A DNA stretch of 62,915 nt from an uncultured Lachnospiraceae bacterium (GCA_947164865.1 CAMUYA010000021.1:1-62915); one strand, 5' to 3'; shown: positions 43,848 to 52,520, counted from the stretch's first letter. The notes: a model not told the origin generated them from the letters alone. Translations and numbers: made by a program.

Positions 43848-44831
43848 TTAATGGTATTTCTCTTCCATGCCCTTTATATCTTCCTTAATCTGATTCCTTA
43901 ATGACTCAGGCTCAAGCACTTCGACATATGGCCCATACTGTAATGCCCAGAAACGCATTGCTTCCTCATTACATGATAACCTGACCGTGATCTTATCCCC
44001 TTTTTGGCTCATGATCTTAAAATCATTCCCAAACCAGTCCGTAAGCTCTGACATCATATCAGAAGTCGTTTCCAGTTTAATATTCTTTCCGGGGCCGCTG
44101 AACATATATATATGCTCTGCCATGTGCTTTGGAAGGTTAAGCCCGTTTTCAAGCTCCGGCACCTGCTTCATCGGCTTTGCCTTTTCCTTAAGGACACGGA
44201 CATCTGTCATCTTATCTATCCTGAAATGAGCCACATTATCGTACTTATCATAGTTCCCGATAAGGTAGAACTTTCCGTTATTTGCAACGATCTGATAGGG
44301 ATTTACGATATAAGGCTCTTCCCTTCTTGGATGCATCTTAAAGTCGGTGCCGATCTCGTTATAGATAAAAGAGATCTTCTTTTTATCAGCAATGGCATCA
44401 TTTATCGAATCAAGCGAGTACATCGCCTGCTTATTCTGCGTGCGGTGAAGTTCCGGAAGATTGCTGACATGCGATACCTTCATATTAAAGTAATTGCTCG
44501 CAAGGTCGCGGATCTTCTCAATAAGTCCCTTGGCCTGCCTTGTCGATATGGATCTTGAAAAAAGAACGCTGTCGATAAGTATGCGAAGCTCCGCATCATC
44601 AAATTCCCTTGAAAGAAGGCGGTAGCCTTTTTCCATGGATATGTCATAGCCCATCTCTTTAAGGCTTAAGATGTTGTTTTTTACAGAACGGCGGTCGCAC
44701 TCCATCCCATAATTCTTATCAAGAAGTTTTATGATGTCCTGCTGCGTAAGTGAATGCTGCTCATCAGAGTACTTCCTCAAAATCTCCAATATGAGCATAT
44801 TTAGCATTTTTTTATTTCCGGTTGCGTACAT
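43848..44831 (-). CDS. WYL-domain transcriptional regulator
   Basis: A 327-aa regulator with an N-terminal winged helix-turn-helix (about residues 8-60, with DRRSVKNNILSLKEMGYDI), a WYL domain (about 130-215, with VNPYQIVANNGKFYLIGNYD) and a C-terminal WCX-like region. WYL proteins such as BrxR and CapW control phage-defence islands by sensing nucleotide or nucleic-acid signals. It is the last gene of a four-gene operon with a nuclease. It is the best candidate to bind the three shared promoter elements (inference). Confidence 0.85.
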   Translation of the reverse strand: MYATGNKKMLNMLILEILRKYSDEQHSLTQQDIIKLLDKNYGMECDRRSVKNNILSLKEMGYDISMEKGYRLLSREFDDAELRILIDSVLFSRSISTRQAKGLIEKIRDLASNYFNMKVSHVSNLPELHRTQNKQAMYSLDSINDAIADKKKISFIYNEIGTDFKMHPRREEPYIVNPYQIVANNGKFYLIGNYDKYDNVAHFRIDKMTDVRVLKEKAKPMKQVPELENGLNLPKHMAEHIYMFSGPGKNIKLETTSDMMSELTDWFGNDFKIMSQKGDKITVRLSCNEEAMRFWALQYGPYVEVLEPESLRNQIKEDIKGMEEKYH

Positions 44832-44852
44832 ATTTCCTCCGATTACGGTGTA

Positions 44853-45902
44853 TCAACTAAAATTTTTTCTTGTATAATCGAGTAATTCTTTATATTTATC
44901 TATAGATAAATATATAAGTTTCTTCAATCCATCTACCATGAGACACTTAAAGTCTCCCTTTATTATTCCTACAGTAGTAGTCTGCTTGCCAAACCTTAAT
45001 CTCTCTGGTCTATAGAATCCATATTTTTCCTGAATTCCCAAAATATAATCTCTTAATCTGTATTTCTCGTTCTCATCGTCACCAGCCTGTTTTTCCAGCT
45101 TAAGACAGATTCTAAAATCATACCGCTTTAAATCAGTATCCCATTTCATTTCTATTTGAAGATAAAGGGCTGCTGTAAAATCGCCTTTTACAATATGATC
45201 ATCATCTATTCCATACCATAATCCCCAAAAACCTCCTGATGGATTTGACACATAATCGTACCCTGCCCACAAGCCTTCACTTTCAAGAATAGGCTGAAGT
45301 TCTTCATAGAAACCGTTGACAGCTTGCCAATCAGGCCAGTTTTCTAATGTAGTGGATTTATAGCTTTGAGTTAGTAACTCGAAATTTTTCCAGTATTCTC
45401 TATAATTCCGCAATATAGCGTTATTTGATTCGCAAATTTCCAAAAGGCTCAAAATATCCTGCCTATTGAAAAGCTTATACCCAGCTTTATTCACTTCAGA
45501 TAAATCAGACTGAAAACCCGTTTTAAAATAGATTCCAATTACTTCTGCATCTTTATTCTGAATACTCTCTTTATATCGAAGCAGCTGATTATCATGTTCA
45601 GATGAATGAATCTTATCTTCAACAATAATCTTGTAAACTCTATCGCAGTATTCTACAGTCAACAGAACATCAATATTCCCGACTTGCTTTTCAACATTTG
45701 TTAATTGGATTTTATCCTTTTCAACCTTCCCATCAATACCCCTATCCATGAATTCGTATATTAATTCTTTCCCACACTGAATCAAGTGCGGATCAGAATC
45801 ATCTGCATCATTAAGAGCAAACGAACTAAGCCAACATATAAATGCATCCTGTGATAATTCTTTAGTAGCGTAATTAAATATGTTATTTTTTAAATTCGAC
45901 AT
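44853..45902 (-). CDS. PD-(D/E)XK nuclease superfamily protein
   Basis: A 349-aa protein. The nuclease core is visible at about residues 70-100: GNIDVLLTVEYCD carries the Asp and IIVEDKI the E-x-K. The layout resembles the PDDEXK_4 group found in mobile and defence regions. The C-terminal half (around YVSNPSGGFWGLWYGID) may bind the substrate or a partner. AGAGGGAG precedes the ATG. It lies 21 bp before the WYL regulator gene. Confidence 0.78.
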   Translation of the reverse strand: MSNLKNNIFNYATKELSQDAFICWLSSFALNDADDSDPHLIQCGKELIYEFMDRGIDGKVEKDKIQLTNVEKQVGNIDVLLTVEYCDRVYKIIVEDKIHSSEHDNQLLRYKESIQNKDAEVIGIYFKTGFQSDLSEVNKAGYKLFNRQDILSLLEICESNNAILRNYREYWKNFELLTQSYKSTTLENWPDWQAVNGFYEELQPILESEGLWAGYDYVSNPSGGFWGLWYGIDDDHIVKGDFTAALYLQIEMKWDTDLKRYDFRICLKLEKQAGDDENEKYRLRDYILGIQEKYGFYRPERLRFGKQTTTVGIIKGDFKCLMVDGLKKLIYLSIDKYKELLDYTRKNFS

Positions 45903-45929
45903 AGTGTCTAATCTCCCTCTAATCGTTTT

Positions 45930-47159
45930 TTATGAGTTTATGTCCCTTTTTATTCGTTCAATGGTTTCCTTCTCCCACTCCTTTTCTGGGAAGATATGGT
46001 AAGAAAGAATCAGTGTATCAAACTCTCTTGAATAGAAAAGCCCATCTTTTCTCTCAAAGCATATGAAATCCTCATCCATGCTGCACTCGTATTCTCTCTT
46101 CGGTTTTTTGCATACGGTGTAGCCTTTAGGAATGAGTTCTTTTGTTGTCATATCCTTATCCTGATGATCATAATACTCATTCTTTAAAAACATATTCGAC
46201 TTCAGGGTTTCATAAAGTTCGCTCGGAGAAATAATGTAAATATGCTGATAAGTTTCATACTCTTTTCGTAATTCTTCTACCCTTAAATCATCCCATTTAC
46301 CTGAGAAAATGTATATCCGCTCATATCCGGTTTCATTTTTATAATGTGATATCTCTATCTCCTGCTGGTTCTTAACCTGGCAGGTAATGGGCTTTTTATT
46401 ACTTGATACAAAAGTGAACTCATAGTTCTGCTGGCTTACCTTGCAGGACGAGGGAAGAAGATAGTATCCGTCCCTGCAGTGCTTATCTGCCATATAGACT
46501 GAAACTATGTCTTCAAGTTCCTTATAGTTCATGCTGCGGATGAAATTACTTTTCTCTATATGAAGCTTAGGGATTTCATACACTCTCCTGCTCTTATCTA
46601 TATGATTCTCGTACATGGCAATGACAAGCATTCTTTGTCTGTAAGGAAGTATTTTCTGAATGGTTGAATGGATCCGCTGTGAGAATCTTCCGATGATCTC
46701 GGAAGGTACCTCTTCTTCTGTGGCAAACTCTACCCACTCTTCAACCTCACATCCCCACGAAAAGTTGCGGTATAAAGTCTTCCCCGCATCATACAGGTAA
46801 TGCGCGCCTTCTGATGACACCTTACCAACGTAATAATGCCCGTTCTTATTACGGGCAATTGCATAATCGCCCTTTTTTACTTCTTTATATCCGTTTACTG
46901 CTGCATCCGAAACCTTATAGCCTCCACAACTGTATGTTTTAACATACTTTAAGGCATTCTCGTCAGTCATTGGCGTTTCTTTGGAAAATCCTGGAACTTC
47001 CACATCCCATCCCATTCCAAATACTTTGTCATGTATGCAGGCCTGCTGGATTGAATCAGTCAGTTCATAATTACTCCTCTGATCCTGAGTTAATGGCATA
47101 AGATATACCATCCAGCAGTTAACATCGGCTATGTCAATAAAGGGAATTTCTTTCTTCAT
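45930..47159 (-). CDS. Putative modified-DNA restriction protein (EVE-like plus Mrr-like domains)
   Basis: A protein of about 409 aa. The N-terminal half has a beta-rich segment (GDYAIARNKNGHYYVGKV, then an aromatic WGCEVEEWVEF strand and GRFSQRIHSTIQKI) that resembles the EVE/PUA-like readers seen at the start of type IV restriction proteins. The C-terminal half has YEFTFV, ITCQVKNQQEIEI and YIFSG, fitting an Mrr-like nuclease core with a Q-x-K active site. These are pattern-level matches, not family proof. The ATG at 47159 has GGAG eight bases upstream; the frame continues to an ATG at 47237 without one. Confidence 0.5.
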   Translation of the reverse strand: MKKEIPFIDIADVNCWMVYLMPLTQDQRSNYELTDSIQQACIHDKVFGMGWDVEVPGFSKETPMTDENALKYVKTYSCGGYKVSDAAVNGYKEVKKGDYAIARNKNGHYYVGKVSSEGAHYLYDAGKTLYRNFSWGCEVEEWVEFATEEEVPSEIIGRFSQRIHSTIQKILPYRQRMLVIAMYENHIDKSRRVYEIPKLHIEKSNFIRSMNYKELEDIVSVYMADKHCRDGYYLLPSSCKVSQQNYEFTFVSSNKKPITCQVKNQQEIEISHYKNETGYERIYIFSGKWDDLRVEELRKEYETYQHIYIISPSELYETLKSNMFLKNEYYDHQDKDMTTKELIPKGYTVCKKPKREYECSMDEDFICFERKDGLFYSREFDTLILSYHIFPEKEWEKETIERIKRDINS

Positions 47160-47240
47160 AAGCTTTTCTCCATACAATATATATTTTACAGTTTCAGGTT
47201 CCCGTTTTAAATCGTAAATGTGCATTATTTTGCACATCCA

Positions 47241-47489
47241 TTATTTTACAATTTCAACAACATACCCCCAGCTAAGTATCTGAATAACTTTATCGGGAAC
47301 GCCCGATAAATGCGAAAACGGGCAGTTCATCGCGATTACTATCTGCTTTCTATATTCACGCAGATTCTTAAAAAGCTCTGTAAAAGCATCCATGACATTT
47401 TCTTTTCCCTCTAAAAGCTCAAAATCATCAAATATAAGTACATCCACATCTCTGTACTCATTACCTATGACTTTATCGTATACATTCAT
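47241..47489 (-). CDS. Stand-alone fragment of the DnaA AAA+ domain
   Basis: An 82-aa protein that aligns with only the middle of the DnaA ATPase domain: VLIFDDFELLEGKE matches the Walker B region, KQIVIAMNCP the sensor I region, and ILSWGYVVEI the WG-x-x-V-x-I box. The Walker A loop, the arginine-finger segment and the DNA-binding domain IV are absent, so it cannot be an initiator itself. A perfect AGGAGG lies six bases before the ATG and it heads an operon, so it looks like a functional gene rather than debris. It may modulate DnaA or act in replication of a mobile element. Confidence 0.7.
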   Translation of the reverse strand: MNVYDKVIGNEYRDVDVLIFDDFELLEGKENVMDAFTELFKNLREYRKQIVIAMNCPFSHLSGVPDKVIQILSWGYVVEIVK

Positions 47490-47534
47490 ATATGGCCTCC
47501 TTTTAAAAACCTTACTGTTTCCAACGCTTTAAGG

Positions 47535-47577
47535 ATATATTATCAGAGGTCATGTTCATTTTTTTGCACATAAAAAG
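47535..47577 (-). promoter_or_regulatory. Shared island promoter element, copy 2
   Basis: On the minus strand: TTTTTATGTGCAAAAAAATG, then AACAT and TGATAATAT. The palindrome is imperfect here compared with copies 1 and 3, but the A-tract, ATG-NN-CAT and TGATAA-like parts keep their order and spacing. It precedes the operon of the DnaA fragment. Confidence 0.6.
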
Positions 47578-47610
47578 ATGCCAAGGGCCTTTTCTTTTGT
47601 CCCTGGCATC
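47572..47610 (-). terminator. Terminator of the PolC/PcfJ-like operon
   Basis: Arms at 47577-47587 (GATGCCAAGGG) and 47601-47610 (CCCTGGCATC) pair with one bulge. Five T follow on the minus strand. It separates the PcfJ-like gene from the DnaA-fragment operon. Confidence 0.85.
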
Positions 47611-47615
47611 AAAAG

Positions 47616-48938
47616 TCAAAACAGTTCATCAACGTCAGCATTAAACTTAAATTTATCAGTACCTATATTGTGCCGCTTGCAGTAATTTCTTATCCATTCA
47701 GCCTCATCAGGGGTGCAGTCTTCATTAAAATGGTGATATGCCTGCATCAGCTTTCCGCCGAATATCTCAAGCGTTATAAACGGGGTATTTACATCATCAG
47801 CTTTTCGCATAAACAGTACAGTTGTATCATTTTTGATGATTGCGTCTATGTAAGTCATCAGGCAGTTTCGCATATATACCGCTTCCCTGCAAAGGTCGTT
47901 TATCGTCTGGGGGTATCTTACATAATAATCCTTACCCCTCTCCTGCAGGTTATAATCTCTTTTTCTGTTAGACCTTCTGATTAACTTGTCATATTCTTCC
48001 CTGTGAATAAGAAGATAATACTCAAGGTGCTTAATGTTATCAGAATAAAGGATATCGAAATATATATCCTTAACATAATCCCTGTATATGGGATCCATTT
48101 TTTCTAAAACCTTGCATATCTTCCTGATCTGATCTTCCTGCATTTCTTTCTGAAGGAAAAGATCAACCTGCGACATTGTCCACAAGTAGCTAAGGTTTCG
48201 TCTTCTTGCCTGAAACAATCTCCCGACTTCGCCTGCGGTCAGATCACCCTTAATAAGATACATAAGATAGCTGCACTGCGCATCATTTAATCTTTCTTTG
48301 AAAAGATCCGGGAATTTCTGATTAAGATCCTTTACAAAATCCCTCCTGGCCTTTTTTTCAAGAAGAGCAGCTCCGCAGCTGCAGTTTAGGCTCCTTAGGA
48401 CCTTCATGGTGATCCCGTCATATATTTCGGAGGGCTTAGAAGCAAGAAGGTTAAGCTCATCGATGTCATCAACATGAGCAGCAAGTTCATCAAGCCCTGC
48501 CTTGTAAAGCATCTCTTTTGCGGTGTTTTTTCTCATGCAGTTATATATGTGGTCAAGGAGTCTTAAGCTTTTTGTATAATACCTCTTAACATGCCACTCA
48601 GGGCGCTCTTTTAGGCACCTTTCATAGATTTCATCGATCACACCGCCGTTATAGGAGCACTTTTCTTCCTTTACGCAGTGCTCGATAAAATATTCTTCGT
48701 CTTCTGCATCCCACCTGTATCCCTCATGAAAAGCAAAACGCCTTACAGAGCATGGATGATTTAAGGAATCATATTCAACATAGATTGAATCGATATAAGG
48801 CTCAGTCCTAAAGATATACAAAAACTGATCATTCTGGCCTGCATTTACATCTTTAAGCGCCAAAAGGGCATAATCATACTCATCAATCTCAGGCAGAGTC
48901 CAAGTATTTTTTTCTGGGAATAATTCAAGAGTGCGCAT
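47616..48938 (-). CDS. PcfJ-like domain protein
   Basis: A 440-aa protein. The C-terminal 130 residues fit the PcfJ-like family of conjugative elements: LCREAVYMRNCLMTYIDAI, then FITLEIFGGKLMQAYHHFN and WIRNYCKRHNI. The N-terminal 300 residues are alpha-helical without a recognised domain; a short Cys-containing motif (NCSCGAALLEKK) occurs near residue 190. PcfJ-like proteins occur on plasmids and integrative elements; their molecular role is not known. AGGTGA lies before the ATG. Confidence 0.75.
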   Translation of the reverse strand: MRTLELFPEKNTWTLPEIDEYDYALLALKDVNAGQNDQFLYIFRTEPYIDSIYVEYDSLNHPCSVRRFAFHEGYRWDAEDEEYFIEHCVKEEKCSYNGGVIDEIYERCLKERPEWHVKRYYTKSLRLLDHIYNCMRKNTAKEMLYKAGLDELAAHVDDIDELNLLASKPSEIYDGITMKVLRSLNCSCGAALLEKKARRDFVKDLNQKFPDLFKERLNDAQCSYLMYLIKGDLTAGEVGRLFQARRRNLSYLWTMSQVDLFLQKEMQEDQIRKICKVLEKMDPIYRDYVKDIYFDILYSDNIKHLEYYLLIHREEYDKLIRRSNRKRDYNLQERGKDYYVRYPQTINDLCREAVYMRNCLMTYIDAIIKNDTTVLFMRKADDVNTPFITLEIFGGKLMQAYHHFNEDCTPDEAEWIRNYCKRHNIGTDKFKFNADVDELF

Positions 48939-48963
48939 ATTATCACCTGAAAGTGTGTTTGTG

Positions 48964-49293
48964 CTATAAGCTCCTTAGAAGGTTAAGTACTTCTCTGTCA
49001 GAGATCTCCTTATTCCAGTGCTTCAGGATCAGTTCCCAATTTAAGCTTACCCATCTTAAGACTTCGGCGCTTTCGTAGAAAGGCTCATCTGAAAGAATCT
49101 TTGGCTTTTCCGATACGGATATAAAGATGACCACAGCTTCCAAAATAACCCCGATTCTGGGACTGCACGCAGGAATCCTTTCTTTCCCAAGAGAATCAAG
49201 AAGGATATCGTACCTAAGTTCGGTATCTTCCTTTACTGCCCTTAAAACGGTAAAACCATCTAAATCCTTTAGTTTTATGGGTTTATGTTTCAT
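48964..49293 (-). CDS. Small protein of unknown function between polC-like and pcfJ-like genes
   Basis: A 109-aa soluble protein that I do not recognise. It starts four bases after the PolC-like stop codon and ends 25 bases before the PcfJ-like start, so it is probably cotranslated with the polymerase. It has a hydrophobic middle strand (GVILEAVVIFISVS) and a helical C-terminus (WVSLNWELILKHW). Confidence 0.7.
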   Translation of the reverse strand: MKHKPIKLKDLDGFTVLRAVKEDTELRYDILLDSLGKERIPACSPRIGVILEAVVIFISVSEKPKILSDEPFYESAEVLRWVSLNWELILKHWNKEISDREVLNLLRSL

Positions 49294-49297
49294 GATC

Positions 49298-52200
49298 CTA
49301 TACCTTGATACTTATGCCCTTAGCAAACATCTCCATTACAACTGGAAGCTCCAAAAACAGCTTCTCCTGGTTCTTGCCAAGCCTCTGCTTTGCTTTAAGC
49401 TCCATATATTTTTCTTTAGCAGCCTCATATCCAAGGCGTACATATTTTAGGGTTTCGTTGTGGGCATATACATCAAGCCAGCAGCGGTAGAAAGCTTCAG
49501 GGTGATACAGCTTGTAATAAAGGATCTGCCATGACATAACAGCATACTCTGCACAGTGCGCCTTCGGGAAAAGATACCATATCTTCTCGCATGACTTTAT
49601 ATACCATTCAGGGACATCTGCTATCTTTAAGTCTTCTAGCATTTCATCTGTAAATCCGCTTCTTTTGGCTCTTCCTTTGCGGACATATTCCATTATGTTA
49701 AAAGCCTTTTCCTTATCAAGACCATTTTTCATAAGGTACATCATTACATCTTCGCGTGTTGAGATGCATTCATAAAGCGGTTTTTTATCATACTTTATAA
49801 GGTCTTTAGCATTACCTTCCCATGCGCCGGAGCTGTGGACCATGCTGAATGCCCTGATAAGATCGGATATATTTTCAGGAGATATCTCCTTTATGGCATC
49901 TGAAACCCTCTCCCTGCCTCCGTATTTATACCCGTCAAACATGTCAACTCCAAGGGTTCCGGTACTTATCCCGCCTATCTGTTCAGGTTTTACTGACAGA
50001 GCTTCCGGGGAGTATATAAGGCTCATCATCTTTTCGTCACGCATCCTTATGGTCTTTGGATCTATCCCCGTCTCTTTCCACAGTTTTGTAAGCATCTCGG
50101 TTCCCGCCTGCCCATAAATATCGATCGCAGAAAGGGCGCGGTCAAGGGAAAAGTACTGCAAAAACGTTGTCCCTATTACCTCTCCTTCGTCCTGAGATAC
50201 CGGGGTTATAATGTTTATGTCCATGCCTTCAGGAACAAGTACTATCCCGCCTGATGAAAGTCCTCCGTAAATGCGTGTTCCGTCAAGACGCTCTACAATC
50301 TCATTAACCTTTTCCTTAGAATACTTAAGACCAAGATCCTTCATCCATACTTTAACATCTTCTTTTGCGTTATCGCTTGATCTTGTTAAAATGTATGTCT
50401 TAGCATAGATCTCCCCTATTCCGTCAATTTTCCTTACGGCATTCTTTATATCATCCGTATATTCATATGGCATGTTAAAGTCAAAATCAGGCTCCTTATC
50501 GTAATGAAGGGAAAGGAAGGGTTCAACCGGGATATCATATCCATCTGTTAAGAGCCTTTCTTTGCATACAGGGCACTTTCTATCGGGTAGCTCTGCACCT
50601 GCGTTTCCAATTTTAAAGCCGGGAGCTTTTCCTGTTAGAAAATCAGAAAAATGGCATTTAGGGCAGTAATAGTGAGGAGGCAGCGGATTTATCTTAGTTA
50701 TCCCTAAAAGATATGAAACAAAGGATGAAGCACAGCTTCCTCTTGTTCCCATGATAACGCCATCATCCGAGGCCTTTTTTGTGATCTCATACGATATCAT
50801 AAACAGGGACTCAAAGCCATCTTTGTGGATCCCCGACAGTTCCTCATGTAGCCTTTTTCTTACTTCATCAGGTAATTTTTCTCCATAGATCTGCTTTGCC
50901 CTTTTTTCGCAGATCTTTTTCATCTTTTCGTAGGCACCCGGATATTCAGGAAGGCATTTTTCGCTATTAACAGGATTAAACGTCTTTATATCCTTAACAA
51001 GCTTATAGGGGTTTTCTACGACTATTTCTTGTGCCCCTTTATCCCCTAAGAAGGAAAATTCGGCCTTAAGCTCTTTATCCGTCATAAGATGGTGCTTTGA
51101 TTTCCACCCCTTAGAGTCGCCGTAATTTTTTAAATACCTTCTTGCCTTAAAGGCATCAAGGTCCTTTTTATCGACGTAGTGTACATCTGAAGATGCTATT
51201 AGCGGAAGAGAATTCTCTTTGCCGAAAAAATAGGCCTTTTTTGTTATCTCTTCAAATAATATTTGAGAAACATCGTTCTTTTCTGAAGAATGATTATCAT
51301 ATATGTAATTATTTATAGGCTCTACTATGGCAAAATCATAAAGGCCCAAAATCCTTGATAATTCCTTCTTTGATCTGTTAAGTAAAAGTGCCCTGAATAC
51401 TTCACCGAACAGGCCATCACTCCCGATAAGAAGGCCTTTGCGGTATTTTTTTAAAGAGCTTAAAGGGTAGCACCATACGCCCTTTGAATAAACCGTGTGC
51501 GCTTCAGATATAAGGCGGTACATGTTATGAAGACCATCTTTATCTTTTGCAAGGATTACAACAGGGAAGGCCCCCACAAAAGGAAGAACTTCCATATTTC
51601 CCTTAACGGCATCAGAAAGGTCAGAAAAAGTGTTTATCCCCTTATCTTTAAGCATTGATATAAGTGAAAATAAGATCTTTGCCTCACTTTCTACGTCATC
51701 CATTATTCCGGCAGATGGTTTAAAGGGTATATGAAGCTCTTTCATCACATGCTCAAGCGTAAAGACATCATCAAGCTCTGTAAGGAGCATATATGCGATA
51801 TGCCTTATGCTTACAGCCGGATACTCCGTATTAATTCCAAGCCTGCCTAGATTAATATCCAGGAAATCGGAATAATAGTTGCAGGAATAGTCCGCTAAAA
51901 CGGCCCCTTTGCAAAACGAAGCAAACTTAGGAAGTACAGTCTCTATGCCTTCTTCTGTCAATACTTTCTCATCATCTATACCTGTAAGAGCAGTTACGTT
52001 TTTAGGAATATGCATAAAAGGATTAACTAAGCTGTAAAATGAATCTTTTTTTATCTTTCCATCCTTAATCCTTACTGCCCCTATCTCTATTATCCTGTCA
52101 GTAACAGGAGAACTTCCTGTTGTTTCAAAGTCAAAGACGACATATTCGGTATCAAGGTTTTTATCCGGCTTATTTCTGACAACAAAACCTTCATCATCCC

Positions 52201-52435
52201 ATATAAGGGTTTTTATTCCGTAAATAAGCTCCGGCACGTCATCTTCCGGGAATTCCTTTTTAATCCTGTCCCACTTGTAATAGGCTTCCGGAAAAGCCTC
52301 CGGACTGTCCGCATCCGTAATGGCAACAGCAGACAAAGAAAGTTTCTTTGCTTTTCTTATAAGCTCATCTGCGGTACATAATCCAAAATAAGTATCCATT
52401 TTTGTATGACACATAAGTTCTGCTCTTTTACCCAT
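49298..52435 (-). CDS. Shortened PolC-type DNA polymerase III alpha subunit
   Basis: A 1045-aa protein, against about 1440 aa for chromosomal PolC. It starts directly at the PHP domain (MCHTKMDTYFG), has the inserted 3'-5' exonuclease (DFETTG, about residues 102-107) and the polymerase core: GTRGSCASSFVSYLLGITK (about 562), the CPKC/CPVC zinc knuckle, the catalytic pair in PDFDFNM (about 651), the third Asp region AIDIYGQ (about 771) and FPKAHCAEYAVMSWQI. The N-terminal tau-binding/OB part and the C-terminal clamp-binding tail are missing. PHP metal ligands (HLH to MCH, TDH to TDA) and the exonuclease III His (Ser in SAGIMDD) are altered. It is probably an accessory polymerase of the island. 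Confidence 0.85.
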   Translation of the reverse strand: MGKRAELMCHTKMDTYFGLCTADELIRKAKKLSLSAVAITDADSPEAFPEAYYKWDRIKKEFPEDDVPELIYGIKTLIWDDEGFVVRNKPDKNLDTEYVVFDFETTGSSPVTDRIIEIGAVRIKDGKIKKDSFYSLVNPFMHIPKNVTALTGIDDEKVLTEEGIETVLPKFASFCKGAVLADYSCNYYSDFLDINLGRLGINTEYPAVSIRHIAYMLLTELDDVFTLEHVMKELHIPFKPSAGIMDDVESEAKILFSLISMLKDKGINTFSDLSDAVKGNMEVLPFVGAFPVVILAKDKDGLHNMYRLISEAHTVYSKGVWCYPLSSLKKYRKGLLIGSDGLFGEVFRALLLNRSKKELSRILGLYDFAIVEPINNYIYDNHSSEKNDVSQILFEEITKKAYFFGKENSLPLIASSDVHYVDKKDLDAFKARRYLKNYGDSKGWKSKHHLMTDKELKAEFSFLGDKGAQEIVVENPYKLVKDIKTFNPVNSEKCLPEYPGAYEKMKKICEKRAKQIYGEKLPDEVRKRLHEELSGIHKDGFESLFMISYEITKKASDDGVIMGTRGSCASSFVSYLLGITKINPLPPHYYCPKCHFSDFLTGKAPGFKIGNAGAELPDRKCPVCKERLLTDGYDIPVEPFLSLHYDKEPDFDFNMPYEYTDDIKNAVRKIDGIGEIYAKTYILTRSSDNAKEDVKVWMKDLGLKYSKEKVNEIVERLDGTRIYGGLSSGGIVLVPEGMDINIITPVSQDEGEVIGTTFLQYFSLDRALSAIDIYGQAGTEMLTKLWKETGIDPKTIRMRDEKMMSLIYSPEALSVKPEQIGGISTGTLGVDMFDGYKYGGRERVSDAIKEISPENISDLIRAFSMVHSSGAWEGNAKDLIKYDKKPLYECISTREDVMMYLMKNGLDKEKAFNIMEYVRKGRAKRSGFTDEMLEDLKIADVPEWYIKSCEKIWYLFPKAHCAEYAVMSWQILYYKLYHPEAFYRCWLDVYAHNETLKYVRLGYEAAKEKYMELKAKQRLGKNQEKLFLELPVVMEMFAKGISIKV

Positions 52436-52460
52436 ATCTTTTACCTCTGTATTGTTTTTT

Positions 52461-52504
52461 ATAATCTTACATGATGTATATGTGCATTTTTTTGTACAAA
52501 AAAG
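52461..52504 (-). promoter_or_regulatory. Shared island promoter element, copy 3
   Basis: On the minus strand: the perfect palindrome TTTTTTGTACAAAAAA, ATGCACAT and then ATGTAAGAT. It precedes the PolC-like gene and, as in copy 1, fuses with the T-tract of the preceding terminator. Confidence 0.6.
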
Positions 52505-52520
52505 CCTTCCGAAGAAGGCT
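52497..52520 (-). terminator. Terminator of the nucleoside phosphorylase gene
   Basis: Arms AGCCTTC and GAAGGCT (52503-52520) close a UUCG tetraloop in the minus-strand RNA, followed by six T. The remaining 52521-52609 shows nothing else. Confidence 0.88.

Noticed and set aside
45930..47237. Longer start (47237) for the putative restriction protein
   Set aside because: No ribosome binding site precedes it, whereas GGAG precedes the ATG at 47159. I cannot exclude coupling to the DnaA-fragment stop four bases upstream.
43133..52520. Prophage or complete integrative element
   Set aside because: There is no integrase, capsid, relaxase or attachment-site pair in the window, so I call it an island only.
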